A stretch of DNA of 64,000 bases from Clostridium punense (lineage in GTDB: Bacteria > Bacillota > Clostridia > Clostridiales > Clostridiaceae): NCBI RefSeq assembly GCF_017874425.1, contig NZ_JAGGLL010000005.1, positions 1-64,000 on the forward strand, written 5' to 3'. Position 1 is the first letter of the stretch. Every line of letters starts with the position of its first letter. Both the position numbers and the translations under genes were made by a program. The notes beneath the pieces were generated by a model. It was not told the DNA's origin. It searched no databases and worked only from the letters and a program-made list of their open reading frames with translations. Positions 49,246 through 58,088 of this stretch are shown here, in pieces.

Positions 49246-50418
49246 TTAATCAGTTAAGCCCACTGTTCTTATATGGTTATCTACAGTAACCTTTATTTCT
49301 GCATTTTGGTAAACCTGTGGCCATCTACTTTGAATTTCACCCCAAATTCTAGGATGATACTTTCTCAAATTTTCCTTAACATTTAATAAATCTACTTGAA
49401 GCTTATTTCTAGTTACATCAGCTATGCCAACTAATTCCTTTTCCATAGACTCAGCAAAGTACTGCTCTATCTCTCTTATTACATCAGTGTTTAGTAGGTT
49501 AGCATCTGTATAGTAGCCCTTAATAGTTCCCTCAGTGAAAATCTTATAGTTTATCACTAGTTTATCATCTACTAAATTCATATCAACCTTGGTTGACACA
49601 TCTCTAATATAATAATCTATAGGGTGAGCATCCTTATAAACCACCTTTTTGCAAGAGCCTATATCTCCTCTTAAGATTTGAACATCAGTAACCTCCTTAT
49701 CATTTAGGTATCCTACAATTTGATAATCCTTAATTAAGGTTATCCCTGATAATACTAGATTTTTATTACCTTCTTCAAGTTTGAATAATGGCAACATATT
49801 AACATCCTGCTGAGTAGACATATCTATGTATTTATTTAGATTCACAGGATATACTGAGCCATTTCTGCTGTTGTTTCCCATGAGTCCTGTGATATAGTTT
49901 TCTATATTTTCTTCCATAAGAGGCTTAAACTTTACATAGTCCTCAGCTTTCCCCTCTACTACCGCCATAATGGTTGTTCTATTTAAGGATGGTTCCCTTT
50001 CAATATAGTCCATAACTTCTTTTGCAACCTCAGGGTATCTAAACAAATCATCACTTAAGAACAACACCTTACTATGACTAAACTGAAGATTTCTACTACT
50101 TTGTGCAATAGCTTTAAAATAAGTATCTGTCATAGAGTAGCCACCTACAGTTATCGCCAGCTCTTCCGCAGCACCCTTTTCCTGCTCCATATTTCTTATA
50201 TCAGGAAAACCATAGGTCACACTTAAAACATCTATAGGCTTTTCTGCAAAGGCATCTGTTGGTTTAAATACCTTAAGTCCTTCTCTCTCTTTTATATCTT
50301 TTCCAATATCCACTGCAATAGTAGCTACAAAAGCTTTTCTATCTATCTCCACATTGTCCCAACAACCAGTAAGCAACAGGCTAATAATTAGTGCTGGAAG
50401 AACCTTCTTAATTTTCAT
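49246..50418 (-). CDS. Spore germination lipoprotein, Ger(x)C family
   Basis: 390 aa C-subunit of a GerA-type nutrient germinant receptor. Signal peptide with lipobox LLTGC and the typical CWDNVEIDRKAFVATIAVDIG start. N-terminal and C-terminal GerC domains with KVLFLSDDLFRYP and LLPLFKLEEGNKNLVLSGITLIK-like segments. ATG at 50418 overlaps gerB by 11 bases. Confidence 0.93.
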   Translation of the reverse strand: MKIKKVLPALIISLLLTGCWDNVEIDRKAFVATIAVDIGKDIKEREGLKVFKPTDAFAEKPIDVLSVTYGFPDIRNMEQEKGAAEELAITVGGYSMTDTYFKAIAQSSRNLQFSHSKVLFLSDDLFRYPEVAKEVMDYIEREPSLNRTTIMAVVEGKAEDYVKFKPLMEENIENYITGLMGNNSRNGSVYPVNLNKYIDMSTQQDVNMLPLFKLEEGNKNLVLSGITLIKDYQIVGYLNDKEVTDVQILRGDIGSCKKVVYKDAHPIDYYIRDVSTKVDMNLVDDKLVINYKIFTEGTIKGYYTDANLLNTDVIREIEQYFAESMEKELVGIADVTRNKLQVDLLNVKENLRKYHPRIWGEIQSRWPQVYQNAEIKVTVDNHIRTVGLTD

Positions 50419-51511
50419 TTTTGACTCCTCTCCCCTTCCTAATATAGCTAAGTAAAAAAGTAATGCCTATAACCACGAAAAGTGTACCAATGAAACCCAT
50501 TCTTATGAAGCCCATCTTTAAATTCCTTACATCAACCACACTTTCAGGAAATAGAGCTGCTATATAAACTACTGGCAGAAAAATAACGGAAGCAATTTTA
50601 ATATCTTTAAGATTAAACACATGCTTTGCTATATAAGAAGAAAAATAATAGGTATTCGCAAAGGCAGTAAAGTAGAAAATAACCCAAATTGCCATAATTA
50701 AACTATCCCATCTCTCTAAAAAACCAGCTCTTGATGTGATAGATTGAATCATTGTAATAGTTGGGAATATAGTGTCCCTAGTTTGTGCTACAGATAAAGT
50801 TGCTGCAACCAATATAAAAGTAACTCCGTAAAAGGCCCCTATGAAAATGCTACTACGTCTTAGAATTTTTCCTATTCGCTCCTTCTTTTTAACATAAGGT
50901 ATTAATATAAAGGCCATAGAAAATCCATTTAGTAAAAATAGCAGTTCGAAGCTTCCTTTAAAATAGTTTACTGGGACTGTGGAGAATACAGGAAGCAAAT
51001 TTGTAAAATCTGCAGTTGGCAGAGTCAAAAGAAAGGCTAGTATAGCTGGAATAAATATCATCCAGAAAGCCAATTCATTAAAATTAACTACATTAACTAA
51101 TCCTCCCCTACTCAAAAATATTCCTAGGAAAATCATAGTTATTAAAATTACCTCTGTGGGTGTGTTGACTAAGAGGAACATGGTTATTACTTCTGAAAAT
51201 ACCCTTAAGGATATACCCAGAGCAAGAATCATCATAATTGCATAAAGTATAGATATAATTCTTCCTAAGGCTACTCCATAGATATTCCCAAGAATAACTA
51301 CAATATCCTCATAGTTGTTAGCCTTCATTAAGTAATACATCATATACATTATTAAAAAAATTCCTGCAGCGGTGATGATGGCAACTATCCATCCATCAGC
51401 ACCAACATATTTTGCCACTAAGGCCGGGCTATAAAACACCCCTATTCCTATCATAGATACCACTAAGCTTGCAAACAATCCAAAGTCTTGTATAAAATTT
51501 TTATCTTTCAC
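50408..51511 (-). CDS. Spore germination permease, GerB family
   Basis: 367 aa, about ten membrane helices; B-subunit of the germinant receptor, an APC-type transporter fold that binds the nutrient. GLFASLVVSMIGIGVFYSPALVAKYVGADGWIVAI is the family start. GTG at 51511 with GGAGGAATGAAAG. Separated from gerA by a 60-base gap that contains MITE copy J. Confidence 0.93.
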   Translation of the reverse strand: MKDKNFIQDFGLFASLVVSMIGIGVFYSPALVAKYVGADGWIVAIITAAGIFLIMYMMYYLMKANNYEDIVVILGNIYGVALGRIISILYAIMMILALGISLRVFSEVITMFLLVNTPTEVILITMIFLGIFLSRGGLVNVVNFNELAFWMIFIPAILAFLLTLPTADFTNLLPVFSTVPVNYFKGSFELLFLLNGFSMAFILIPYVKKKERIGKILRRSSIFIGAFYGVTFILVAATLSVAQTRDTIFPTITMIQSITSRAGFLERWDSLIMAIWVIFYFTAFANTYYFSSYIAKHVFNLKDIKIASVIFLPVVYIAALFPESVVDVRNLKMGFIRMGFIGTLFVVIGITFLLSYIRKGRGVKNEN

Positions 51512-51528
51512 CTTTCATTCCTCCAATA

Positions 51529-51564
51529 AGGCATCTGAAAATAAATAATAAATCAATGATGCCT
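51529..51564. repeat. MITE-like element, copy J (36 bp) inside the ger operon
   Basis: AGGCATCTGAAAATAAATAA is a full left tip and arm; only AATCAATGATGCCT remains of the right side. It fills most of the gerA-gerB gap. Confidence 0.7.
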
Positions 51565-51571
51565 AAGCCAG

Positions 51572-53029
51572 TTATTTTTGTCTCACCTTATCCTTAGGCT
51601 CTAAAAATTCAGGTCTTTCTTTAAAGTCCTTTAGAGGCATTCTCACATATAAATCCTTTAAGTCCTTCATAATTGTATTTACTGCTGGAGCTAAATAAGG
51701 TATTCCAAAGCTCTCTATTCTTGTCAAATGAATTAGTAAGAAAATAAGCCCAAGCATAATTCCATAAAGCCCTAAAAATGAAGAAAGCAAAATAAGCATT
51801 ACTCTAAAATAAGAAAAGGCAGTAGTTACAGTATAGTTTGGAATTAAGAAAGTAGTAATGGCTGTAAGTCCTAATACGATAACCATAATTGGACTTACAA
51901 GTCCTGCACTAACTGCTGACTGTCCTATGATAAGACCTCCAACAATACCAATAGTTGACCCAACAGGCTTTGGAAGCTTTATAATAGCTTCTATTAAGAA
52001 AGCCAAAGCAGCTTCCATAAGTAGTGCCTCAACGTAAGCTGCAAAAGGAACACCTTCTCTTGAGGCAGCTATAGCATAGGCTAGCTTTGTAGGAATGAGC
52101 CCCGTATGGAAAGAAGTCATAGCTACATAGGATGCTGGTAAAATTAAAGATAGTACTATTGCAAACAACCTAATTATTCTAACTACAGACCCACTTATCC
52201 ATCTGTTATAGTAATCATCTGGAGATTGAAAAAAATGTGCAAGTACTGCTGGCACAATTAAGGCAAAGGGCGAGTTATCTACAAAGATTGCAATTCTCCC
52301 CTCATATAAGGCTGCTGCTACTACATCTGGACGTTCAGTACTTTGAATTTGAGGAAATGGAGTAGTCTTATCATCTTCTATAAATTGCTCTATATATCCA
52401 CTATCCAAAATTGCATCAATATTTACATCTTTTAATCTAGTCTTTAATTCTTCTAGCACATCTTGATTTACAATGTCATCAATATACATAATTGCCATAT
52501 CAGTTTTAGACCGTACTCCGGCCTGACTTGGTTCCACCTTTAATCTTGTATCCCTGATTCTTCTTCTTACAAGCGCTGTATTAAACCTTATGGTTTCAGT
52601 GAATCCTTCTCTAGAACCTCTTATAACAGTTTCTCCTGAAGGCTCTCCAATACCCCTATTAGGCCATGATCTATTTGCTATAGTAAGGGCCGCTCCCAAA
52701 TCATCAATAAAAACTAGAGACTCTCCTGCAAGCACTGCATTTACACCATCATTTAACTTAGTAATTTTTTTCATATCGGAAATAGCAATAATTTTATCCA
52801 TTAGCTGCTCTGGAGTTATATTTTCTCCACTATCCATCAATGGCTCTAATAAGAAGTCATTAAGCAAAGTTTTATCTGCCATACCATCAATATAAACTAA
52901 CCCAGCATTAAGATTTCCTATTTTAAACTCTCTAAATACAACATCTGCTGCATTTTTAAACAGCTCCCTAACATACATCATGTTTTGCTGCGACTTTTGA
53001 GAAATGTTTTCGCGAATTTGTTCTTGCAA
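51572..53029 (-). CDS. Spore germination protein, GerA family
   Basis: 485 aa A-subunit of the germinant receptor. A soluble N-terminal region (about 1-235) with GLVYIDGMADKTLLNDFLLEPLM and NRGIGEPSGETVIRGSREGFTETIRFNTALVRRRI is followed by four to five membrane helices (about 245-445). Start TTG at 53029 with GGGAAGTGAGTTAA. First gene of the ger operon. Confidence 0.95.
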   Translation of the reverse strand: MQEQIRENISQKSQQNMMYVRELFKNAADVVFREFKIGNLNAGLVYIDGMADKTLLNDFLLEPLMDSGENITPEQLMDKIIAISDMKKITKLNDGVNAVLAGESLVFIDDLGAALTIANRSWPNRGIGEPSGETVIRGSREGFTETIRFNTALVRRRIRDTRLKVEPSQAGVRSKTDMAIMYIDDIVNQDVLEELKTRLKDVNIDAILDSGYIEQFIEDDKTTPFPQIQSTERPDVVAAALYEGRIAIFVDNSPFALIVPAVLAHFFQSPDDYYNRWISGSVVRIIRLFAIVLSLILPASYVAMTSFHTGLIPTKLAYAIAASREGVPFAAYVEALLMEAALAFLIEAIIKLPKPVGSTIGIVGGLIIGQSAVSAGLVSPIMVIVLGLTAITTFLIPNYTVTTAFSYFRVMLILLSSFLGLYGIMLGLIFLLIHLTRIESFGIPYLAPAVNTIMKDLKDLYVRMPLKDFKERPEFLEPKDKVRQK

Positions 53030-53233
53030 TTAACTCACTTCCCTTTCCTTACCTAAATTATAAGAATCCAAGTTAAGCACTTAGGCCTTATGCCTATTCA
53101 TACTGGCTTACTAAGACTTTTTAATAGCGGACAACCCTCTAGGACGACTATTTTTCAAAGTCTCCTTGAAGGTTAATAATACAAAACTTATTTCTTATAG
53201 CTTGCATTTTATTTGAATCCATCAATTATGATT

Positions 53234-53446
53234 TTAAACAACCATAAACCTGATAATGTAGAATATTATTGCAACAGCTGCAACTCCTATACCAAGGTAT
53301 CTAGCCTGTTTATAGGCTACTGGCTTATCTTGTTTTTTAAATTTTTTAGCATCAAAGTAAGCTACTAGGATGCCTGCAGCCAAAGAAAGTACTAATAAAT
53401 AAATATCAAAACGCTCAATAATAGTCCTAATCATAAGCTTTATCAC
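53234..53446 (-). CDS. Small membrane protein, CLC_0170 family
   Basis: 70 aa, two membrane helices (about 16-33 and 49-67) around KKFKKQDKPVAYKQARYLG. Matches the small clostridial CLC_0170 family. It lies upstream of the ger operon on the same strand, so a link to spores is possible. GTG at 53446 with AAGGA four bases upstream; ATG at 53434 is an alternative. Confidence 0.75.
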   Translation of the reverse strand: MIKLMIRTIIERFDIYLLVLSLAAGILVAYFDAKKFKKQDKPVAYKQARYLGIGVAAVAIIFYIIRFMVV

Positions 53447-53506
53447 ATCTTCCTTTATAAAAATTTCCTAATTAGTTTTAACTAATATGATTTTTATATG
53501 CATAAT

Positions 53507-53547
53507 AAAAAACCACCTTGAGGAAAAACTTCCTCAAGGCGGTTTTT
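53507..53547 (-). terminator. Terminator of ispE
   Basis: AAAAACC-N-CCTTGAGGAA pairs with TTCCTCAAGG-N-GGTTTTT; T-run on both strands. Confidence 0.92.
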
Positions 53548-53553
53548 AGATTA

Positions 53554-54396
53554 CTAAATTGTAGTTGTAACAAAAGCTTCTTTATACTTTCCTTTTAACT
53601 TTTCATAGCACTTTTCAGCTTTGTCTTTGCTTTCAAAGAATCCGAATACCGTAGGTCCACTCCCAGTCATCATTGCACCTAAAGAACCTTCTTCTACCAT
53701 AAACGCTTTAATTTCCTGTATTTCCTCATTTTTTTTAATAGTAACCTCTTCCAATAAATTCATCATATTTTCAGCTACATAGCTTACATCCTCTTTTTCC
53801 ATAGCTGTAATTAAGCCTTCTGTATCAGGATGATCCTTAACTTCCTTTATATTAAAAGCTTTATACACAGACACAGTAGAAACTCCAAAGTTAGGTTTGA
53901 CCACTAACAGAACTTTATTTTTAAAGGGCTTTAATGGTGTTATTACCTCTCCGATTCCTTCACAAAGTGCAGTGCCACCTAAAATACAATAAGGTACATC
54001 AGCCCCAATTTTTACACCTAAGTCCATCAACTCCTGGTTACTAACTTCAGGCTTATATAAATCCCTCATAGCCTTTAAAGCTGTTGCTGCATCAGTACTT
54101 CCCCCTGCCATGCCTGCTTCCATAGGGATATTTTTATTTATATGTACTTTAATTCCACCTTGAATTTCATAGGTGTTTTTAAATAACTCAATAGCCTTAT
54201 ACACTAGGTTTCTCTTATCTGTAGGCACACCTTCTTTATCACAAGTTATATGTATTCCTTCTTCACAAGGTTCAAAGGTAAGTTCATCATAAATATCTAC
54301 AGTTTGCATAATCATTCTAAGAAGATGATAACCATCCTCTCTTTTTCCAATTACATCTAAGGATATATTAATTTTTCCATATGCTTTTAATTTCAT
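53554..54396 (-). CDS. ispE: 4-diphosphocytidyl-2-C-methyl-D-erythritol kinase
   Basis: 280 aa GHMP kinase of the non-mevalonate isoprenoid pathway. KAYGKINISLDVIGKREDGYHLLRMIMQTVDIYDEL, the ATP motif PMEAGMAGGSTDAATALKAM and SLGAMMTGSGPTVFGFF are present. ATG at 54396 with GGTTGGTGAG. A TAA microsatellite lies just upstream. Confidence 0.95.
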   Translation of the reverse strand: MKLKAYGKINISLDVIGKREDGYHLLRMIMQTVDIYDELTFEPCEEGIHITCDKEGVPTDKRNLVYKAIELFKNTYEIQGGIKVHINKNIPMEAGMAGGSTDAATALKAMRDLYKPEVSNQELMDLGVKIGADVPYCILGGTALCEGIGEVITPLKPFKNKVLLVVKPNFGVSTVSVYKAFNIKEVKDHPDTEGLITAMEKEDVSYVAENMMNLLEEVTIKKNEEIQEIKAFMVEEGSLGAMMTGSGPTVFGFFESKDKAEKCYEKLKGKYKEAFVTTTI

Positions 54397-54413
54397 TTTT
54401 CTCACCAACCTAT

Positions 54414-54436
54414 ATAATAATAATAATAATAATAAT
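54414..54436. repeat. TAA trinucleotide repeat upstream of ispE
   Basis: About seven tandem TAA units 18-40 bases before the ispE start, between promoter region and ribosome site. Confidence 0.8.
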
Positions 54437-54602
54437 TTATTCAGTAATTAAGAGCTAAAAGTGACAAGATCATTCGTGCTTACTTCTTACTTATTGATGT
54501 TTTTTATAACCTTAGTATAGTATATACTCAACAGATTATGCAAACCATGAATAGTAAAATAATAAGAGGCCCACCTTAATGGTAGTACCCCTTATATAAA
54601 TA

Positions 54603-54672
54603 AGGCACCTTCGATAAATAAATAAGTCAGTATGATAGTCTACTTTGACTTATTATTTATTTTCAGATGCCT
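54603..54672. repeat. MITE-like element, copy K (short form, 70 bp)
   Basis: Tips AGGCACCTTCGATAAATAAA and TTATTTTCAGATGCCT. Folds as one hairpin. The neighbouring bases to 54791 show no gene. Confidence 0.8.
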
Positions 54673-54791
54673 AAAGTAAAAATATTATGTCTTATTAAGC
54701 GTTAATACTTCTCACTACTATAGAGCGAGTATTTCTCTAACTAGCTACTAAGTTTAACTAATACGCTACTGAGAAATTTATTAAATTACTG

Positions 54792-56354
54792 CTATACTAC
54801 AGCTCTTCCTGGGATGATTAATTTTTGAGTTGGTTTAATATCCCCATTTTCAGCCATATCATTTATAGCCATAATATCTTCCTTAGTAGTGAAGTACTTC
54901 TTAGCTATTTGCCATAAAGTATCTCCTGGTTGAACTACATAAATGATGATACTTGCTTTTTTCTTAGGAACTTCTTCCTCTGAAGCTTGCATATCTACTA
55001 AGAATTTTTTCTTAGCATTGTAGCAAACCTTGCATTGAGTCCTAACAATAGCTCTAATTGAAATATTTCCAACCTCAACACTAGCTTCTAGCATCTCTAA
55101 GAAAGCCTTAGTTAATGCCTCCATATTGTCCATAGCACCACTTACTTCAATTTGAGAAGTGAATGGAATTTCATCAGAAATACATGCTACATAATTAACC
55201 TCGTCTTCAGTTGAGTATAATACATCAACCTTTAACACACCTTCTATAGTCACCTTATCATCAGAAATCTTCTTATCAACAATAGAAACTGTTCCATTTG
55301 CCATAATAACCTTATTAGGCTTTGGCATGTTTTCTCCAACTTCAATATCACCCTTAACAAGGCTTTCATGTTGTCCTTGTCCTTGAATAACATTTATATC
55401 ATACTCTTCTGCATTCATATCAAGCATGCAAGCTGGTGAGTAAGCATCCTCAATCATCTCAACTTCATCCTTGTACATAACATGAGTACAAGTCCTAACA
55501 AGGAACTCCACATCAATTATTCTATTTTCCCCCATATCATCTTCTCTTACATCATGGTCAAAGGAAGCAACAGTAAAATCTGTGTAGTGCTCCATATTTG
55601 GTCTTAATCCCTCACAAGTTAACTCCTTGTTTAATGGAACATTTGTACAAACTGCAACTAAATCCTTGCAGCCCTTAGCCTTATACAATATAGTTACGTT
55701 AGCTACTGCCTCTATACGTATTCCGCCATCATATAATCTAATATCTTTCTTACCTATGTTCACATTGTAATTAACAACCTTACCAACTTCAGGTTTATCC
55801 ATGTCAACCTTTAACTCGCACTTACCTATAATTTCTCCACCAATTGGATCCATAACCTTGTCTACGGTCATTGGGCTTTTCAAGAATTGAAGATCATTTC
55901 CATTCTCTACATCCTTAACTATTTCAAAGGAATTCATTTTATAAGCATCGCATTTTATGTTCATAACTCCTTGAATAGATATTTTTCTTTCATTTATAAT
56001 TATGCATTTAATATCTTCCATGCATAAATCTATTTCACAAAGCATGTCATTAGTTGCACCGTTCACATCAAGACTGCTTGCGAACTTAGAATTATAAGTA
56101 ACTGGATGAGCCTCAATAACTTCATCTTCCTTAGCCATGTAAAGAACAGTAAATTGGATCTGTCCTTCTACATTAACCTTTCCATTGGAAACATCTTTGT
56201 TAGTTACCATAGGCTTAGCATCTAATGTTAACACTTCATTTACATCTGGAAGTGTATCTGGTATTACATACTCTTCTTTAACTACCATATCTGTAGAGTT
56301 TTGACCTAATAATTGCTCGTACTCTATATTGTCCTTGATTAAATCCAAGCGCAT
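54792..56354 (-). CDS. sipL: SipL: SPOCS (DUF3794) repeats plus LysM
   Basis: 520 aa spore-coat morphogenetic protein. Repeated DUF3794/SPOCS units (about 30-140, 165-300, 330-440; each with VEGxxxxxVLY- or VTILY-type strands) and a C-terminal LysM (about 470-515, YVVQPGDTLWQIAKKYFTTKEDIMAIND). In C. difficile SipL recruits the SpoIVA coat base to the forespore through its LysM. ATG at 56354. Position between ispE and veg/yabG is conserved in clostridia. Confidence 0.92.
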   Translation of the reverse strand: MRLDLIKDNIEYEQLLGQNSTDMVVKEEYVIPDTLPDVNEVLTLDAKPMVTNKDVSNGKVNVEGQIQFTVLYMAKEDEVIEAHPVTYNSKFASSLDVNGATNDMLCEIDLCMEDIKCIIINERKISIQGVMNIKCDAYKMNSFEIVKDVENGNDLQFLKSPMTVDKVMDPIGGEIIGKCELKVDMDKPEVGKVVNYNVNIGKKDIRLYDGGIRIEAVANVTILYKAKGCKDLVAVCTNVPLNKELTCEGLRPNMEHYTDFTVASFDHDVREDDMGENRIIDVEFLVRTCTHVMYKDEVEMIEDAYSPACMLDMNAEEYDINVIQGQGQHESLVKGDIEVGENMPKPNKVIMANGTVSIVDKKISDDKVTIEGVLKVDVLYSTEDEVNYVACISDEIPFTSQIEVSGAMDNMEALTKAFLEMLEASVEVGNISIRAIVRTQCKVCYNAKKKFLVDMQASEEEVPKKKASIIIYVVQPGDTLWQIAKKYFTTKEDIMAINDMAENGDIKPTQKLIIPGRAVV

Positions 56355-56458
56355 AACAATATCCCTCCTAAAATACCTACTAATAATTTATATAGACAAC
56401 CATAAAAAAATATAACTAATGTCGAAAAAAAATATAGTACAAATTTCGCTAAAATATG

Positions 56459-56487
56459 TTGACATATGTCGAAAAATATTTTACAAT
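56459..56487 (+). promoter_or_regulatory. Near-consensus sigma-A promoter with no gene behind it
   Basis: TTGACA (56459-56464), 17-base spacer and TACAAT (56482-56487) on the plus strand. The only thing downstream is an 85-base stretch ending in a terminator. Confidence 0.65.
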
Positions 56488-56493
56488 AAAAGT

Positions 56494-56580
56494 GGTTATT
56501 GACCATATAACCTCTCATAAATTCTCAATACCCTTTTATACCATAGCTGAAAGATGGCACCCACCATCTTTCTTTTTTTT
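56494..56580 (+). ncRNA. Candidate small RNA, about 87 nt
   Basis: From the expected start site the sequence begins GGTTAT-N7-ATAACC (5' hairpin), continues unstructured, and ends with GAAAGATGG-N6-CCATCTTTC plus eight Ts (56549-56580), an intrinsic terminator on the plus strand only. No start codon with a ribosome site is inside. Divergent from sipL. Confidence 0.55.
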
Positions 56581-56585
56581 ATATA

Positions 56586-56780
56586 AGGCATCTGAAAATA
56601 AATAACAAGTCAAAGATGTGAAGGCTATTTTGTGTTCACAAGCAAGCGTGTGTTCACAAGCAAGCTTGTGCAGACCAGGAAACAGGTTCCGCAGATAGTG
56701 GGGCTATCAAAGGGTTCTGTTGACGCAGTATAACACAAAATAGACGAGCAGATTGACTTATTTATTTTTTGAAGATGCCT
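56586..56780. repeat. MITE-like element, copy L (195 bp, longest form)
   Basis: Tips AGGCATCTGAAAATAAATAA and TTTTTTGAAGATGCCT. Two tandem TTCACAAGCAAGC-type modules, then the common core. It begins six bases after the T-run of the small-RNA terminator. Confidence 0.9.
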
Positions 56781-57126
56781 AAAAGTCTTGCCTTTGGAAA
56801 ACCCCTCACATGAACTTTAAAATTATCTTAAAGATTTTGTACATTTAATTATATTAACCACAGCATTAAAATAGAACTTCCCTATAAATAAAAATTAAAA
56901 ATTTTCGACACCCTTAAGATCCTATAATATTTCTATAAAGGCCCCAGATTACTAAGAAATTCAGCTACAATAGATTACATATATTTTTAGAATGACTAGA
57001 GTTATTATCACCCCATTTTAAAGAAGGAGTCACCGTAATTATGCTTTTAGATCTCCTTTGAAAGCTGCTATTCTTAAGGTTTTGCTAATATTATTTTTAA
57101 TGAAAATAAGTTTTATATATAACAAG
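56781..57126. other. Gap between MITE L and the veg terminator
   Basis: AT-rich, no gene or clear element seen. Confidence 0.3.
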
Positions 57127-57158
57127 AAAAGGTGAAGTGCTATAGCACTTCACCTTTT
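57127..57158. terminator. Terminator of veg (perfect 32-base palindrome)
   Basis: AAAAGGTGAAGTGCTA is followed directly by its exact complement. Works in either direction; 83 bases past the veg stop. Confidence 0.85.
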
Positions 57159-57240
57159 TATGAATAAAACTGCATGTATTGTTTAATATTAATTATTAAA
57201 CAAACAAACTCTTTGATGTCAAAATTAAAATTATGTTTTA

Positions 57241-57477
57241 CTATACTGCAAACACTAATTGAACAGTTTTTGTTAGCACATCACTGTAGCTGTATGTAAC
57301 AGTTCTTTGAGTTGCATTTTCTAGTCGAATTACAAATATGCTGTCATAAGTTTTTTCCAAAACGCCGTCATTAACAATAATCTTTCTTCTGCCGCCGTTA
57401 GCCTTCAATGTTACCTTTTCGCCAACATGACTCTCAATGTCTCTTTTAATTGAAGTCAATACATTTTTTCTATCCAT
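57241..57477 (-). CDS. veg: Veg family protein
   Basis: 78 aa, basic beta-rich protein with VGEKVTLKANGGRRKIIVNDGVLEKTYDSIFVIRLE, the Veg signature. Linked to biofilm formation in Bacillus, where it is very strongly expressed. ATG with GAAAGAAGGTG. Two consensus-like promoters precede it. Confidence 0.93.
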   Translation of the reverse strand: MDRKNVLTSIKRDIESHVGEKVTLKANGGRRKIIVNDGVLEKTYDSIFVIRLENATQRTVTYSYSDVLTKTVQLVFAV

Positions 57478-57500
57478 GGTAGCACCTTCTTTCTAATTAT

Positions 57501-57529
57501 ATTATAGGGGTAAATGGGATTTATGTCAA
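57501..57529 (-). promoter_or_regulatory. veg promoter P1 (perfect sigma-A consensus)
   Basis: TTGACA (57524-57529), 17-base spacer and TATAAT (57501-57506) on the minus strand, 24 bases before the veg start codon. The best promoter match in the window; Bacillus Pveg is likewise very strong. Confidence 0.9.
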
Positions 57530-57540
57530 GTAAACCTACA

Positions 57541-57570
57541 ATTGTACAATATGAACAATACAGTTGTCAA
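57541..57570 (-). promoter_or_regulatory. Possible second veg promoter
   Basis: TTGACA (57565-57570), 18-base spacer and TACAAT (57541-57546), in tandem with P1. Confidence 0.55.
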
Positions 57571-57939
57571 TGTTAAAGTTTTGTTAAATTTCTTGAATTG
57601 TTGCATAATTTGGATTTTTTGTCGAATATGTAAACTTGAAATGTTAAAAATTTCAATCTCATTAGCCTTTAGAAGGAAATTGAATTTCAATAAAAATGCT
57701 TAAAATTTATATCAAAGAAAACAAGAGATAAGACTTGTTTTTAAAAGTTGTGATCTTGCATATTTATAACTTCAAAGTCCGAGATTAGTATGTGTGTAAA
57801 TATGATTATATATTCTTATTTTGTGATAAATTTATAAATTTTTAACAAGTAACTTATTTATAGCTTATATCTAGTATAAAAATTCCTCCTTAAATCTATT
57901 TTAAAAGAGATTATTTTAATTTTATCTTTGGTTTTTATT
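57571..57939. other. Gap upstream of veg
   Basis: AT-rich, no gene or structured element recognised. Confidence 0.3.
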
Positions 57940-58032
57940 AGACATTTGAAAATAAATAACAAGTCAAAGATGTGAACTGAAAATAGCCAAACATACTAAA
58001 TTATTTTTTTGAAAATGCTATAAGGCATCAAA
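57940..58032. repeat. MITE-like element, copy M, with an extra tip
   Basis: AGACATTTGAAAATAAATAA to TTTTTTTGAAAATGCT (57940-58019) is a shortened copy with a degenerate core. AAGGCATC at 58022-58029 looks like an additional partial tip next to it. Confidence 0.65.
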
Positions 58033-58088
58033 AAAGAGTAAAAAGGTTCCCTCTAGAGAATTCACCTCTGAGAAAACCTTTAAGCTTC

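Noticed and set aside
53091-53103. AGGCCTTATGCCT as a further MITE remnant
   Set aside because: Only 13 bases with partial tip match; too short to separate from chance.
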